From positions 1 through 42,276 of the forward strand of contig CAJUSJ010000031.1 of assembly GCA_910588865.1 (NCBI GenBank): a DNA stretch of 42,276 nt, written 5' to 3'. A program made the position numbers and the translations under genes. How positions within the stretch are numbered: position 1 is the stretch's first letter; each line of letters opens with the position of its first letter. Below, one piece after another: positions 25,035 to 32,022 of the stretch. This DNA is from an uncultured Lachnospiraceae bacterium. GTDB lineage: Bacteria; Bacillota; Clostridia; Lachnospirales; Lachnospiraceae. The notes beneath the pieces are model-generated. The model searched no databases and was not told the DNA's origin. It worked only from the letters and a program-made list of their open reading frames with translations.

Positions 25035-26387
25035 ATGAAGAAACAGATCAAATGGACCGCAGCCCTTTCCACCGCAGCTATCATGACTGCCCTTATCCCC
25101 GGCGTATGTGTTCCCGCTATGGCGGCAGAGACCACTGGCTGGATCCAGGCTGATGGAACCTGGATGTTCTATGACTCAGACGGGTATGCCCTCACCGATT
25201 CCTGGCAGAAGCAGGACGGAAACTGGTACTACCTTGACGAGGACGGCATGTTAAGCTTTGACCGTCAGATCGACGAGTACTATGTGGGCACAGACGGAAA
25301 GAGAGTCTACAATCAGTGGGTAAAGGTTGTCAATGATGACGACTGGGGTTCCAGCGACGCGCCGGAATTTTACTGGTACTATTATGGTAAAGACGGCAAG
25401 TCCCTTGTCTCCAGGTTCAGGACCATTGATGATAAACAATATTATTTTGACAGCGAGGGACGCATGGTCACAGGCCTTGTGGAGATCGACGGATCCACCT
25501 ACTACTTTGGCGACGATAATGACGGCGTCATGAAAAAAGGCTGGGTTCAGCTGGAAAATGAAGACGACTCTTCTGATCAGGAACTGGTATGGCACTACTT
25601 TGACTCAGAAGGAAAGATGGTCGTAAATCAGATCGACAAGAAGATCAGCGGAAGCTACTACACCTTTGTAGACGGCCAGATGCAGACAGGATGGTTTAAG
25701 CTTCCCGAGGAGACCGCTTCTGAAACAGCCTCTGATTCCAACGCGGAAACCGAGGTAAAAGCTCCCCAGGCTCCTGCCGCCGGATATCAGTTCTATGACG
25801 AGGATGGAAAACGGGCTTCTGGCTGGAGAACCATTGAAGGGATCCCGGGAGTCAGCGCGGAAGACGAGCAGTTCAGGTTCTATTTCAAAAACGGACAGCC
25901 TTACCATGCCCAGAAGGGTATCCAGCTGTTCAACATCGGTTCCGCGAAATACGGCTTCAACGCTAAGGGCGAGATGCAGACAGACCTTCAGTCTGTAACT
26001 CTGGAAGACGGTACCAGCGCCAACTTCTACTTTGGCGATGACGGAGTTATGAGAACCGGCAAGCAGACCATCTTCAACGAGGAGGATGGCATCAACCAGA
26101 CCTGGTTCTTCCACAACGAAGGTTCCCAGAAGGGACAGGGATACCACGGCATCCGCGACAATGTGATCTATGAGAACGGTCTGCGCAAGCAGGCAGACTC
26201 TGACCTGCGCTACGCTCCCGTTCAGTTTGAGGGTAAGAATTATCTGGTAAACGCTTCCGGCACGATCCAGAAAGCCACCACTTCCTCAAAGTCCAATGTC
26301 CGTGAGGACTTAGGCGCTGGTTTCCGGGATTTCAAGGATTCCAATGAAATGGTATGGACCGTAGATGTAAACGGTATTGTCCAGTAA
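25035..26387 (+). CDS. Secreted cell-wall-binding-repeat protein (choline-binding type)
   Basis: 450 residues, starting at the ATG at 25035 after AAAAAAGGAGAG. A classical signal peptide (Lys-rich start, hydrophobic core, AMA-AE cleavage near residue 31) is followed by repeated aromatic motifs of the CW_binding type (GWIQADGTWMFYDSDGYA, NWYYLDEDGM, YYFDSEGRMVTG, WHYFDSEGKMV, YQFYDEDGKRASGW). These beta-hairpin repeats bind choline or other wall glycans in pneumococcal and clostridial proteins. No catalytic domain is visible, so it looks like a pure wall-binding or scaffold protein. An acidic spacer rich in Ala/Glu/Thr (about 229-252) splits the repeats. A second, shorter member is at 27742-28062. 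Confidence 0.88.
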   Translation: MKKQIKWTAALSTAAIMTALIPGVCVPAMAAETTGWIQADGTWMFYDSDGYALTDSWQKQDGNWYYLDEDGMLSFDRQIDEYYVGTDGKRVYNQWVKVVNDDDWGSSDAPEFYWYYYGKDGKSLVSRFRTIDDKQYYFDSEGRMVTGLVEIDGSTYYFGDDNDGVMKKGWVQLENEDDSSDQELVWHYFDSEGKMVVNQIDKKISGSYYTFVDGQMQTGWFKLPEETASETASDSNAETEVKAPQAPAAGYQFYDEDGKRASGWRTIEGIPGVSAEDEQFRFYFKNGQPYHAQKGIQLFNIGSAKYGFNAKGEMQTDLQSVTLEDGTSANFYFGDDGVMRTGKQTIFNEEDGINQTWFFHNEGSQKGQGYHGIRDNVIYENGLRKQADSDLRYAPVQFEGKNYLVNASGTIQKATTSSKSNVREDLGAGFRDFKDSNEMVWTVDVNGIVQ

Positions 26388-26422
26388 CTGATAACTTTTA
26401 ACATCATTCATCCGTTCACTTA

Positions 26423-26586
26423 ATCGAGTAGGGGAGGTCTCCCCCCTACTCGTCGGGGCGGGGCCGTATAAACGGCCACATTTTCTCTCCGCCCCGTGTA
26501 CAATCGAGTGGGGAGGTTTTCCCCCTACTCGCCGTGCCGGGGCGGGGCCGTGCAAACGGCCATATTTCCTTTCCGCCCCGTGTACA
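26423..26586. repeat. Two tandem copies of GC-rich palindromic intergenic repeat
   Basis: Units 26423-26502 and 26503-26586 each start ATCGAGT, form a hairpin GAGTAGGGG...CCCCTACTC, then a nested hairpin GGGGCGG[GGCCGT-NNAA-ACGGCC]...CCGCCCC, and end GTGTACA. Copies also occur at 28113-28281 and, decayed, at 10846-10890. Confidence 0.85.
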
Positions 26587-26587
26587 T

Positions 26588-26624
26588 AAAAACTGCCCAA
26601 TGGGAATATTTGGGCAGTTTTTTT
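26588..26624 (+). terminator. Rho-independent terminator downstream of the wall-repeat gene
   Basis: AAAACTGCCCAA pairs with TTTGGGCAGTTTT across an 8-base loop and runs into seven T on the plus strand; five T also follow on the minus strand. Confidence 0.85.
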
Positions 26625-26715
26625 CATATATTTTGTTACAAATCCTCGAGTTCTGCGTTTATAAGAAATAAGACATCGCCCATGGACATGCCACTTTACA
26701 AATGGAGGAATCGTT

Positions 26716-27135
26716 ATGAGAGAATTATCAGTTTACTATTGCCCGAAATGCGGATATTTTGCTTTCTATCAGCTTCCCAAAAACGCTGTCTGCCACGAAT
26801 GCTGCCTCGCCATGACGCGGTTGGATATCCCATATCAGGACTTTACCGATCTGGATCATGAAGAGAGGGACCGTCTGATCTCGGTTAAGATGATCGAATC
26901 CGCTCCTTCTTTAGTCAAACGCATAACGGCTCCCGAAAAACTGCATCGCCAGAGAAAACTTGTAGGCGCTTTGGTTGAGCGCAACATGGAGCTGGAATCT
27001 GAGATCAACACGCTCAACGCGACCATCGATTGGATGCATGAGACCATCTGGAAACAATTGAGGGTGAAACAGGCGCTGACCGAGGAACTCCGGGACTTAA
27101 AGACATCCTCTGAGCCGGAACGCCTGAACTCATAA
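26716..27135 (+). CDS. Small zinc-ribbon plus coiled-coil protein of unknown function
   Basis: 139 residues, with GGAGG nine bases before the ATG. The N-terminus holds a putative zinc site: CPKCG (residues 9-13) and CHEC (26-29) in a YYCPKCGYFAFYQLP...VCHECCLAM context. From about 75 to 130 it is a predicted coiled coil (ERNMELESEINTLNATIDWM). There is no signal peptide or membrane helix. I do not recognise a named family. The convergent 50-residue protein at 27182-27334 also has a short coiled coil of similar type, so the two could interact; that is speculation. Confidence 0.7.
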   Translation: MRELSVYYCPKCGYFAFYQLPKNAVCHECCLAMTRLDIPYQDFTDLDHEERDRLISVKMIESAPSLVKRITAPEKLHRQRKLVGALVERNMELESEINTLNATIDWMHETIWKQLRVKQALTEELRDLKTSSEPERLNS

Positions 27136-27181
27136 GGTTTTGTCTTTTGACGATCGGGGAGCCTCCCGGCTCCCCCCTGGT

Positions 27182-27334
27182 TTATGCCTTCCCCTTTTCG
27201 TCAGTAATATAACGGAGGATCAAACGGTTTAATGTCACTTGCATTTGAGCTATGATATTGTTCAGCATATCATTGTTGTCCTTTAGCTTTCTGTTTTCTG
27301 ACCTAAGCTCAGAGATCATATCTGTTTCGTTCAT
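27182..27334 (-). CDS. Small coiled-coil protein of unknown function (50 residues)
   Basis: Start chosen at the ATG at 27334, which has AGAGGAGGG six bases upstream. The protein is one long heptad-like helix (ISELRSENRKLKDNNDMLNN then IIAQMQVTLNRLILRY) with a charged end. A TATAGT (27373-27368) lies upstream on the minus strand. Good ribosome-binding site and regular heptads argue that it is real despite its size. Function unknown. Confidence 0.55.
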   Translation of the reverse strand: MNETDMISELRSENRKLKDNNDMLNNIIAQMQVTLNRLILRYITDEKGKA

Positions 27335-27741
27335 CGGGGGCCCTCCTCTTTCTTTAGAATGCATTAACTATACATTATTTCTGAAACTTTGAAAAGCAGA
27401 TTCAAACGCATAATTCGACAAATCCGACTCCCCCATTCCCAAAAGATTTTCTCTTCTTTTTTAAATAGTCAAAGGTTTTACTATATATGCCATTTTTCTA
27501 TAAACTCACCCACTACCTGTGGTTTTATCACTTTTTCCCCTCCTTGCGTTTTTTGTCGAAATTTGTCTTAAAAAAATTTTCTTCCTTTCCTGGCAATCTG
27601 TCTTAAGTTTACCTGCCTTTAGGAAAATCAGTAAGAAACTTGTTCCAAAATCGTAAGAATTGAACATGGTTTCCCTCTGGCAAACCCCTGATCCCTGTGT
27701 TATAATATATCTGACTAACAAGAGAAGGAGGTTGTGATGGC
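27335..27741. promoter_or_regulatory. 407-base AT-rich divergent region with extended -10 promoter
   Basis: Between the 50-residue gene (minus) and the small wall-repeat gene (plus). TGTTATAAT at 27698-27706 is an extended -10 without a good -35; it lies 36 bases before the plus-strand ATG, followed by AAGGAGG. The middle (27400-27660) is AT-rich with T-tracts, and I see no gene in it. Confidence 0.5.
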
Positions 27742-28062
27742 ATGCCCAGAAGAAAATTTACCGTGATCGCACTTTCCTTCCTGATGATGCTCCTGTCCGT
27801 ATCACCTGTCTATGCAGGCACATGGACTGAACACGACGACGGCACATGGACCTATCTTAACGATGACGGCGAAAGCGTTGTGGGATGGATTGAAGACGGT
27901 GACAACCACTACTATCTGGACAAAGACGGCAACAAGACAGTCGGATGGTTCAAGGAAAAAGGATGCTGGTATTACTTTGACGAAGACGGCATCATGGCAT
28001 CTGATACCTGGGTTGATAATTACTATGTGAATTCAGAAGGCAAGTGGAAAGGCACCAGATAA
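27742..28062 (+). CDS. Small secreted cell-wall-binding-repeat protein
   Basis: 106 residues. The signal peptide has MPRRK, a hydrophobic core and a VYA-GTW cleavage site near residue 25. The mature protein is just three to four CW_binding-type hairpin repeats (GTWTYLNDDGESVVGWI, NHYYLDKDGNKTVGWF, CWYYFDEDGIMASDTW, and a last partial YYVNSEGKW). At about 80 mature residues it is a minimal wall-binding module with no effector domain. It has its own promoter (extended -10 at 27698) and terminator (28075). It may be an orphan remnant of the larger protein at 25035-26387 or a small surface ligand. Confidence 0.85.
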   Translation: MPRRKFTVIALSFLMMLLSVSPVYAGTWTEHDDGTWTYLNDDGESVVGWIEDGDNHYYLDKDGNKTVGWFKEKGCWYYFDEDGIMASDTWVDNYYVNSEGKWKGTR

Positions 28063-28074
28063 CATTGCCAGAGA

Positions 28075-28112
28075 AGAAGAGATACAGCGGCTGCTGTATC
28101 TCTTTTCTTTTT
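28075..28112 (+). terminator. Rho-independent terminator of the small wall-repeat gene
   Basis: AAGAGATACAGC pairs with GCTGTATCTCTT around GGCT, followed by a T-rich tract (TTTCTTTTT). It starts 13 bases after the stop codon. Confidence 0.85.
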
Positions 28113-28281
28113 CCCCAGGGAAGCCCCTTCCTCTTACTCGCCGTGCCGGGGCGGGGCCGCCTTAGCGGCCATATTCCTCTCCGCCCCGTGTACAATCGAG
28201 CAGGGAAGGCTCCCCCCTCCCTACTCGCCGTGCCGGGGCGGAGCCGCCTTAGCGGCCATATTCCTCTCCGCCCCGTGTACA
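28113..28281. repeat. Two tandem copies of GC-rich palindromic intergenic repeat
   Basis: Same unit as 26423-26586: a TACTCG arm, then GGGGCGG with inner stem GGCCGC-CTTA-GCGGCC, then CCGCCCCGTGTACA. The inner stem has G-C where the 26-kb copies have T-A (GGCCGT/ACGGCC), a compensatory change. The first copy's 5' arm is decayed. Confidence 0.85.
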
Positions 28282-28282
28282 T

Positions 28283-28328
28283 AAAAAAACACAGGTCTCA
28301 CGGATCACAAACTATCCATAAGACCTGT
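28283..28328 (-). terminator. Rho-independent terminator of the Wzz/transferase operon
   Basis: On the minus strand ACAGGTCTTATGGAT pairs with ATCCGTGAGACCTGT around an 8-base loop and runs into GTTTTTTTATG. It lies about 70 bases after the Wzz-like stop codon. Confidence 0.82.
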
Positions 28329-28396
28329 CCACAACGCAAAAATCCATAATCCATGAAAAACGCCCGCGATCATGGGATTTTTCCGCTCCAATCTGG

Positions 28397-29773
28397 TTAT
28401 TCAAAAACAACACACCCGATGACTTTCTTATCAAGATCCTGGATCTTCTCGATCTCCAGCTCCACAGAGCTGTACTTGGACACGCCGCACTGCTCTACCA
28501 GCACTACCGCGTCACACTCAGGAAGCTTCTTCAGGCTCTCCGCGTTCAACAGCAGATTGCCGCCGGATGTCACCTCCACATCCTCCAGCTTATTATTAAG
28601 CTTCTCTGTGATCTGGTCGATCAGGGCCTTGTCAGCGCTTCCCACCACCAGGATGGATTTGGCACCGTCTGTATAGTTGCGGAGGTTGGCGGAAATCAGG
28701 CCGTACTCTGCCTCCTCATCCTTATCACAGGCCCGGCCTTCCATCTCATTAAGCCATCTGTCGATCTTTCCGGCTTTTTTCGTCTCAGCCAAGGGCAAAG
28801 TTCCCAGCACCTTCAGCCGGAAGCGGTTCTTCAGCTCCTTCGCGGAATATACCTTGTCGCTGAGCACAAAGATCACACACACAACAAACGCCACGGCAAA
28901 AGCTCCCAGCACACAGCCCACGATGCCGTATTTTGCCCCGTCTTTAAAAGCTGCTTTGTAAGAGGAAGCGGGCTCCTCAGGCTCCTCCAGGTCCTCAATC
29001 TCCTGCTCCTTGACCGCGAGACGGTCATTGAGGTCAATGAGACGGTCGCTTTCACTCTTCTGTTTATCTGCCATGGACAGATCCACCAGGCATCCCTCGC
29101 TTCTGTCCACCTCTGTCACGGTATGCTCCCCAACGCTTCTCTCAACCTGATTCTTAAAGCCTTTCACGCCAGCCACAAACTTTTCCAGCGTCTCTCTGGC
29201 ACTGTCCTCAGTCTCATGTCTCACCTGGATAGACAGCAGGTTGTTGTTTCTGACAGTTATGGTCACAAGCTCCTTCAGGAAACGGCTCTCTATCCCTGAC
29301 TCCTTGGCCACCTTGTCCATAAACTCCGCGTTGGTCAGCGCGGACTGGTACAGCTGGAGCACAGCCCCTGTAAAGTCCGGATTCTGGTACACCATACCTG
29401 GCATGATCTCATAGTCTGTCTTGATAAAAAACTCTGCCCGGGCCTCCCACACATCATAGGGGCTCATGCTCATGAGCACTGACTTCTCTAAGTATTCTTC
29501 CTGATTGGTGATATCCTTTTTTAAGTTCTCCAGTTCTCTCTCATTAGTCTCCACTTCCCTGTTATAATTCCTCAAATCAAGCTCATACTTGTCCCGAGCT
29601 TCCGTTTTGACCTCCGGATCGCTTAAAGCCCTGTATGTACTTCCCGCCTTGTAGCCCCCTAAGGCCACCATCAAAATAACCGCCAGAAGCACCATGGGCC
29701 GCCATCTGTGAAGCACGGAAAACATCAGTTCCTTCAGATCAATCTCCTGCTCATATCCATTGTTGTAATCCAT
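28397..29773 (-). CDS. Wzz/CapA-like polysaccharide co-polymerase with kinase-like domain lacking Walker motifs
   Basis: 458 residues. Polysaccharide co-polymerases set chain length in Wzy-type assembly. Residues 1-20 are cytoplasmic (EIDLKELMFSVLHRWRPM), helix 1 is about 27-46, a long extracellular helical region follows (about 50-280, with coiled-coil stretches), and helix 2 is about 283-310. The cytoplasmic C-terminus (about 315-458) resembles the Rossmann fold of BY-kinases (LKVLGTLPLAE, SILVVGSADKALIDQI, CDAVVLVEQCGVSKYSSVE) but shows no Walker A GKT/S. It also has no Tyr cluster, so it should be inactive as a kinase. It starts after AAAGGAG and follows the second initiating transferase by 65 bases. 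Confidence 0.85.
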   Translation of the reverse strand: MDYNNGYEQEIDLKELMFSVLHRWRPMVLLAVILMVALGGYKAGSTYRALSDPEVKTEARDKYELDLRNYNREVETNERELENLKKDITNQEEYLEKSVLMSMSPYDVWEARAEFFIKTDYEIMPGMVYQNPDFTGAVLQLYQSALTNAEFMDKVAKESGIESRFLKELVTITVRNNNLLSIQVRHETEDSARETLEKFVAGVKGFKNQVERSVGEHTVTEVDRSEGCLVDLSMADKQKSESDRLIDLNDRLAVKEQEIEDLEEPEEPASSYKAAFKDGAKYGIVGCVLGAFAVAFVVCVIFVLSDKVYSAKELKNRFRLKVLGTLPLAETKKAGKIDRWLNEMEGRACDKDEEAEYGLISANLRNYTDGAKSILVVGSADKALIDQITEKLNNKLEDVEVTSGGNLLLNAESLKKLPECDAVVLVEQCGVSKYSSVELEIEKIQDLDKKVIGCVVFE

Positions 29774-29838
29774 GTGTCATTCTCCTTTACCTTTCTTTTC
29801 TTAAATCCGCGTGTCTTTGCCAAACCAAACGGACGCCT

Positions 29839-31254
29839 CTATCTGGACCCCTGCCCGATCAGAACCACCTTAACTGTCATGATCAGTATCTTAATATCCT
29901 GCAGAATGGTCCAGTTGTCAATATACTGCATGTCCAGCTTTACCACCTCATCAAAATCCTTGATATTGCTGCGGCCGCTGATCTGCCACATCCCCGTAAG
30001 GCCTGGCGTCATGCTCAGACGGCATTTGTGCTTGGCCTCATACTGTTCAAACTCATCAACAGTAGGCGGTCTGGTACCCACCAGGCTCATATCGCCCTTG
30101 AGCACATTCCAGAACTGAGGCAGTTCATCAATGCTGGTCTTCCGGATAAACTTACCCACCCTGGTAATCCGGGGATCATCCTCCATCTTAAACATAAGTC
30201 CGCTGACCTCATTTTTTTCCATGAGGGCTTTCTTCCTGGCCTCGGCATCTTGGTACATGGACCGAAACTTATAAAAGGTAAACTTCCGTCCATTCTTGCC
30301 CACCCTAGTCTGGCCGAAGAATACAGGTCCCGGCGAATCCAGCTTAATGGCAGGTGCCACAAAAATAGTGGCTACGCCGAGGATGACCATCCCTACCAGG
30401 CTTCCCACCACATCCAAGGCTCTCTTGGCCGCCATCTCCCTGGTGGAGAACAGATTTCTGGCAAACGTCACCACCGCGTACTTTCCCACCCGGTTCAGGT
30501 TCTTCTTACCCGCGTGAGTGATATCAAACACATCAATATTGATATCCACAATGACCCCCATGCGCTCCAACTCCTGAACCCAGGTTTCCAGCAGGGGCGT
30601 CCGCCGCATCTCCCCGTCGATGATAAACACTTCATCCACACCGTTATGTATCACATAATCCAAAAGGGAATCCCGGTCCGCCACAACCGGAATCCCGGAA
30701 ATCTCCTTTTTCACTTTCCCGTCAGTCAGGGCGATGCCCACGATCAGACGGTTCCATTCCTTATAATCCACGATATCCCTGACCACACTCTCCGCTTGGC
30801 CGGAGGTGGTAACGATCAGCAGGCGGCTGCTGTACTTACTCCGCTTATACCCTTTCAGCATACACTGCTTAAAAATAAGCCTGGCGGAATACATCACAAC
30901 CGTATTGGTCACAATAAAATAGCCGAAGATCAGTCTGGACATCTCACTGCTCCGGTGGATCAGAAACAGGATCAAGATCAGAGACAGGCTGAACACCACT
31001 TCCGCTTTTATAACATTCTCCAGCTCCTCAAAAGCTCCTCTTCTGAAAAAATGATCATTAAAATCTTCTAAAATATTAATGGCCGCGTACAATGCCAGCA
31101 CAAACACCAGAAGCCACATCTGGTCCCCCCGGCTGTCTCTTCCATAAATCAGTCCGTAACGCAGCCAGAACGCCACTGCCAGGCTGATGGCTATGCTTAT
31201 CATATCCAAACCCATAATCAGGACATTTTCAAAGGCTTTTCTCTTTTGGTACAT
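29839..31254 (-). CDS. Second polyprenyl glycosylphosphotransferase (WbaP/CpsE-like)
   Basis: 471 residues with the same layout as the enzyme at 13553-14971: membrane helices within 1-130, a Rossmann-like region starting LLIVTTSGQAE (145-155), and the sugar-transferase domain from about 277 with KRALDVVGSL, SPGPVFFGQTRVGK, YKFRSMY, SIDELPQFWNVLKGDMSLVG (catalytic D376-E377) and TPGLTGMWQISGRS. It would load a sugar phosphate on undecaprenyl phosphate. The two transferases clearly differ between their sugar-transferase motifs (an additional MYQDAEARKKALMEKNEV stretch here), so they may start different polymers. It is the first gene of the operon with the Wzz-like protein; TATAAT lies 31 bases before the ATG, with GGGAG as ribosome-binding site. 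Confidence 0.92.
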   Translation of the reverse strand: MYQKRKAFENVLIMGLDMISIAISLAVAFWLRYGLIYGRDSRGDQMWLLVFVLALYAAINILEDFNDHFFRRGAFEELENVIKAEVVFSLSLILILFLIHRSSEMSRLIFGYFIVTNTVVMYSARLIFKQCMLKGYKRSKYSSRLLIVTTSGQAESVVRDIVDYKEWNRLIVGIALTDGKVKKEISGIPVVADRDSLLDYVIHNGVDEVFIIDGEMRRTPLLETWVQELERMGVIVDINIDVFDITHAGKKNLNRVGKYAVVTFARNLFSTREMAAKRALDVVGSLVGMVILGVATIFVAPAIKLDSPGPVFFGQTRVGKNGRKFTFYKFRSMYQDAEARKKALMEKNEVSGLMFKMEDDPRITRVGKFIRKTSIDELPQFWNVLKGDMSLVGTRPPTVDEFEQYEAKHKCRLSMTPGLTGMWQISGRSNIKDFDEVVKLDMQYIDNWTILQDIKILIMTVKVVLIGQGSR

Positions 31255-31661
31255 TTCTCTACTCCCACAACAGACGTATCAGTTATTATAGCATAAATTT
31301 CGCTATAATGCTTTAGTTTTACTTTATTTTTTTATTCTATTGAAACTTTTGTCTATTTCTTACATTTTTATACCCTTATGTACTGTGTTTTTAGCGCAAT
31401 ACACACAACAACATCCGGTTTTAATGCTACAGTTTTTTCTATTTTACAGGCATTGCCCATTTATGTCAACAATCATTCTACCATACCTTGTGGAATTTCG
31501 ACAGCGGAATCTTTAAAATTTGACTGGAAACTGTTAGCAGCGATTCAAATTTTTTCTTCCCATTCCAAATAGTGAGGCTTTTTGTCGACGTAATCCGATT
31601 ATGGACAATATACTTATCTGAACAAGGGATGTTTAATAAGAGTAAGAAGGAGGGGCTACGA
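31255..31661. other. 407-base AT-rich region between divergent genes
   Basis: Between the second initiating transferase (minus) and the XRE regulator (plus). Contains the palindromic twin -10 at 31285-31309 and long T-rich stretches. A 64-codon plus frame (31378-31572) has no ribosome-binding site and looks non-coding. A TATACT at 31607-31612 about 50 bases before the XRE start is a weak promoter candidate. Confidence 0.55.
31285..31309. promoter_or_regulatory. Palindromic twin -10 site upstream of the transferase/Wzz operon
   Basis: Perfect 8-base inverted repeat ATTATAGC (31285-31292) and GCTATAAT (31302-31309) with a 9-base spacer. Each arm carries TATAAT in opposite direction; the minus one is an extended -10 (TGCTATAAT), 31 bases before the transferase ATG. 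It could be back-to-back promoters or a dimer-binding operator. Confidence 0.5.
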
Positions 31662-31934
31662 ATGATTACTTATGAACCGCTATGGAAAACCATGAAAGAA
31701 AAACAGGTCAGCCAGTACCGACTCATTACAAAATACGGTTTCAGTTCTGGTCAGATCAACCGCCTGAAAAAGAACAAGTATGTGTCTACCCACACCATCG
31801 GTGTATTATGCACCATCCTGAAATGCTCTGTGGAGGATGTCATGGAATTTCACATGGACAACAGCGAATACGCGTTTCCGTCACCGGAAATGTATGACAG
31901 CCATGTAAACGACGCTCCCACCCCTCAGGCATAA
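31662..31934 (+). CDS. Small XRE/Cro-type helix-turn-helix regulator
   Basis: 90 residues, starting at the ATG at 31662 after AAGGAGGGG. The protein is one HTH_26/Cro-like domain (LWKTMKEKQVSQYRLITKYGFSSGQINRLKK, then VSTHTIGVLCTILKCSVEDVMEF), followed by a 25-residue tail. Such small repressors act on nearby promoters. Candidates are the palindrome at 31285 and the promoters at 32930-32992, but no link can be seen in sequence. It has its own terminator and is monocistronic. Confidence 0.85.
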   Translation: MITYEPLWKTMKEKQVSQYRLITKYGFSSGQINRLKKNKYVSTHTIGVLCTILKCSVEDVMEFHMDNSEYAFPSPEMYDSHVNDAPTPQA

Positions 31935-31948
31935 CCATCCTATCCGCG

Positions 31949-31976
31949 AAAAGAGGCCTTTAAGGCCTCTTTTTTG
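31949..31976 (+). terminator. Rho-independent terminator of the XRE gene
   Basis: AAAAGAGGCC-TTTAA-GGCCTCTTTTTT: an 8-base perfect stem with six T, 15 bases past the stop. Confidence 0.9.
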
Positions 31977-32022
31977 TATATACGGGACAGCCAAGGGAAG
32001 GACCTCCCCCCGCGATTATCTC

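Larger units (their letters stand above)
26388..26715. other. 328-base gap with two palindromic repeats and a terminator
   Basis: Contains the repeat pair 26423-26586 and the terminator 26588-26624. The last 60 bases before 26716 include an AT-rich stretch and an ATGGAGG-type ribosome-binding site (AATGGAGGAATCGTT). The minus-strand frame across the repeats (26310-26627) is low-complexity and judged non-coding. Confidence 0.7.
28063..28396. other. 334-base gap between convergent genes: two terminators and a repeat pair
   Basis: Holds the plus-strand terminator at 28075, the palindromic repeats 28113-28281 and the minus-strand terminator at 28283. The remaining 28330-28396 shows no feature beyond a weak CCCGCGATCATGGG hairpin. 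Confidence 0.7.

Noticed and set aside
26310..26627. 105-codon minus-strand frame over the palindromic repeats
   Set aside because: Made of repeat sequence, includes the terminator T-run, low-complexity translation.
30028..31071. 347-codon plus-strand open frame
   Set aside because: Exactly antisense to the clear sugar transferase at 29839-31254; no ribosome-binding site; His/Pro-rich translation without domains. Long antisense frames are common opposite GC-biased genes.
31378..31572. 64-codon plus-strand frame
   Set aside because: AT-rich intergenic DNA, no ribosome-binding site, no recognisable protein features.
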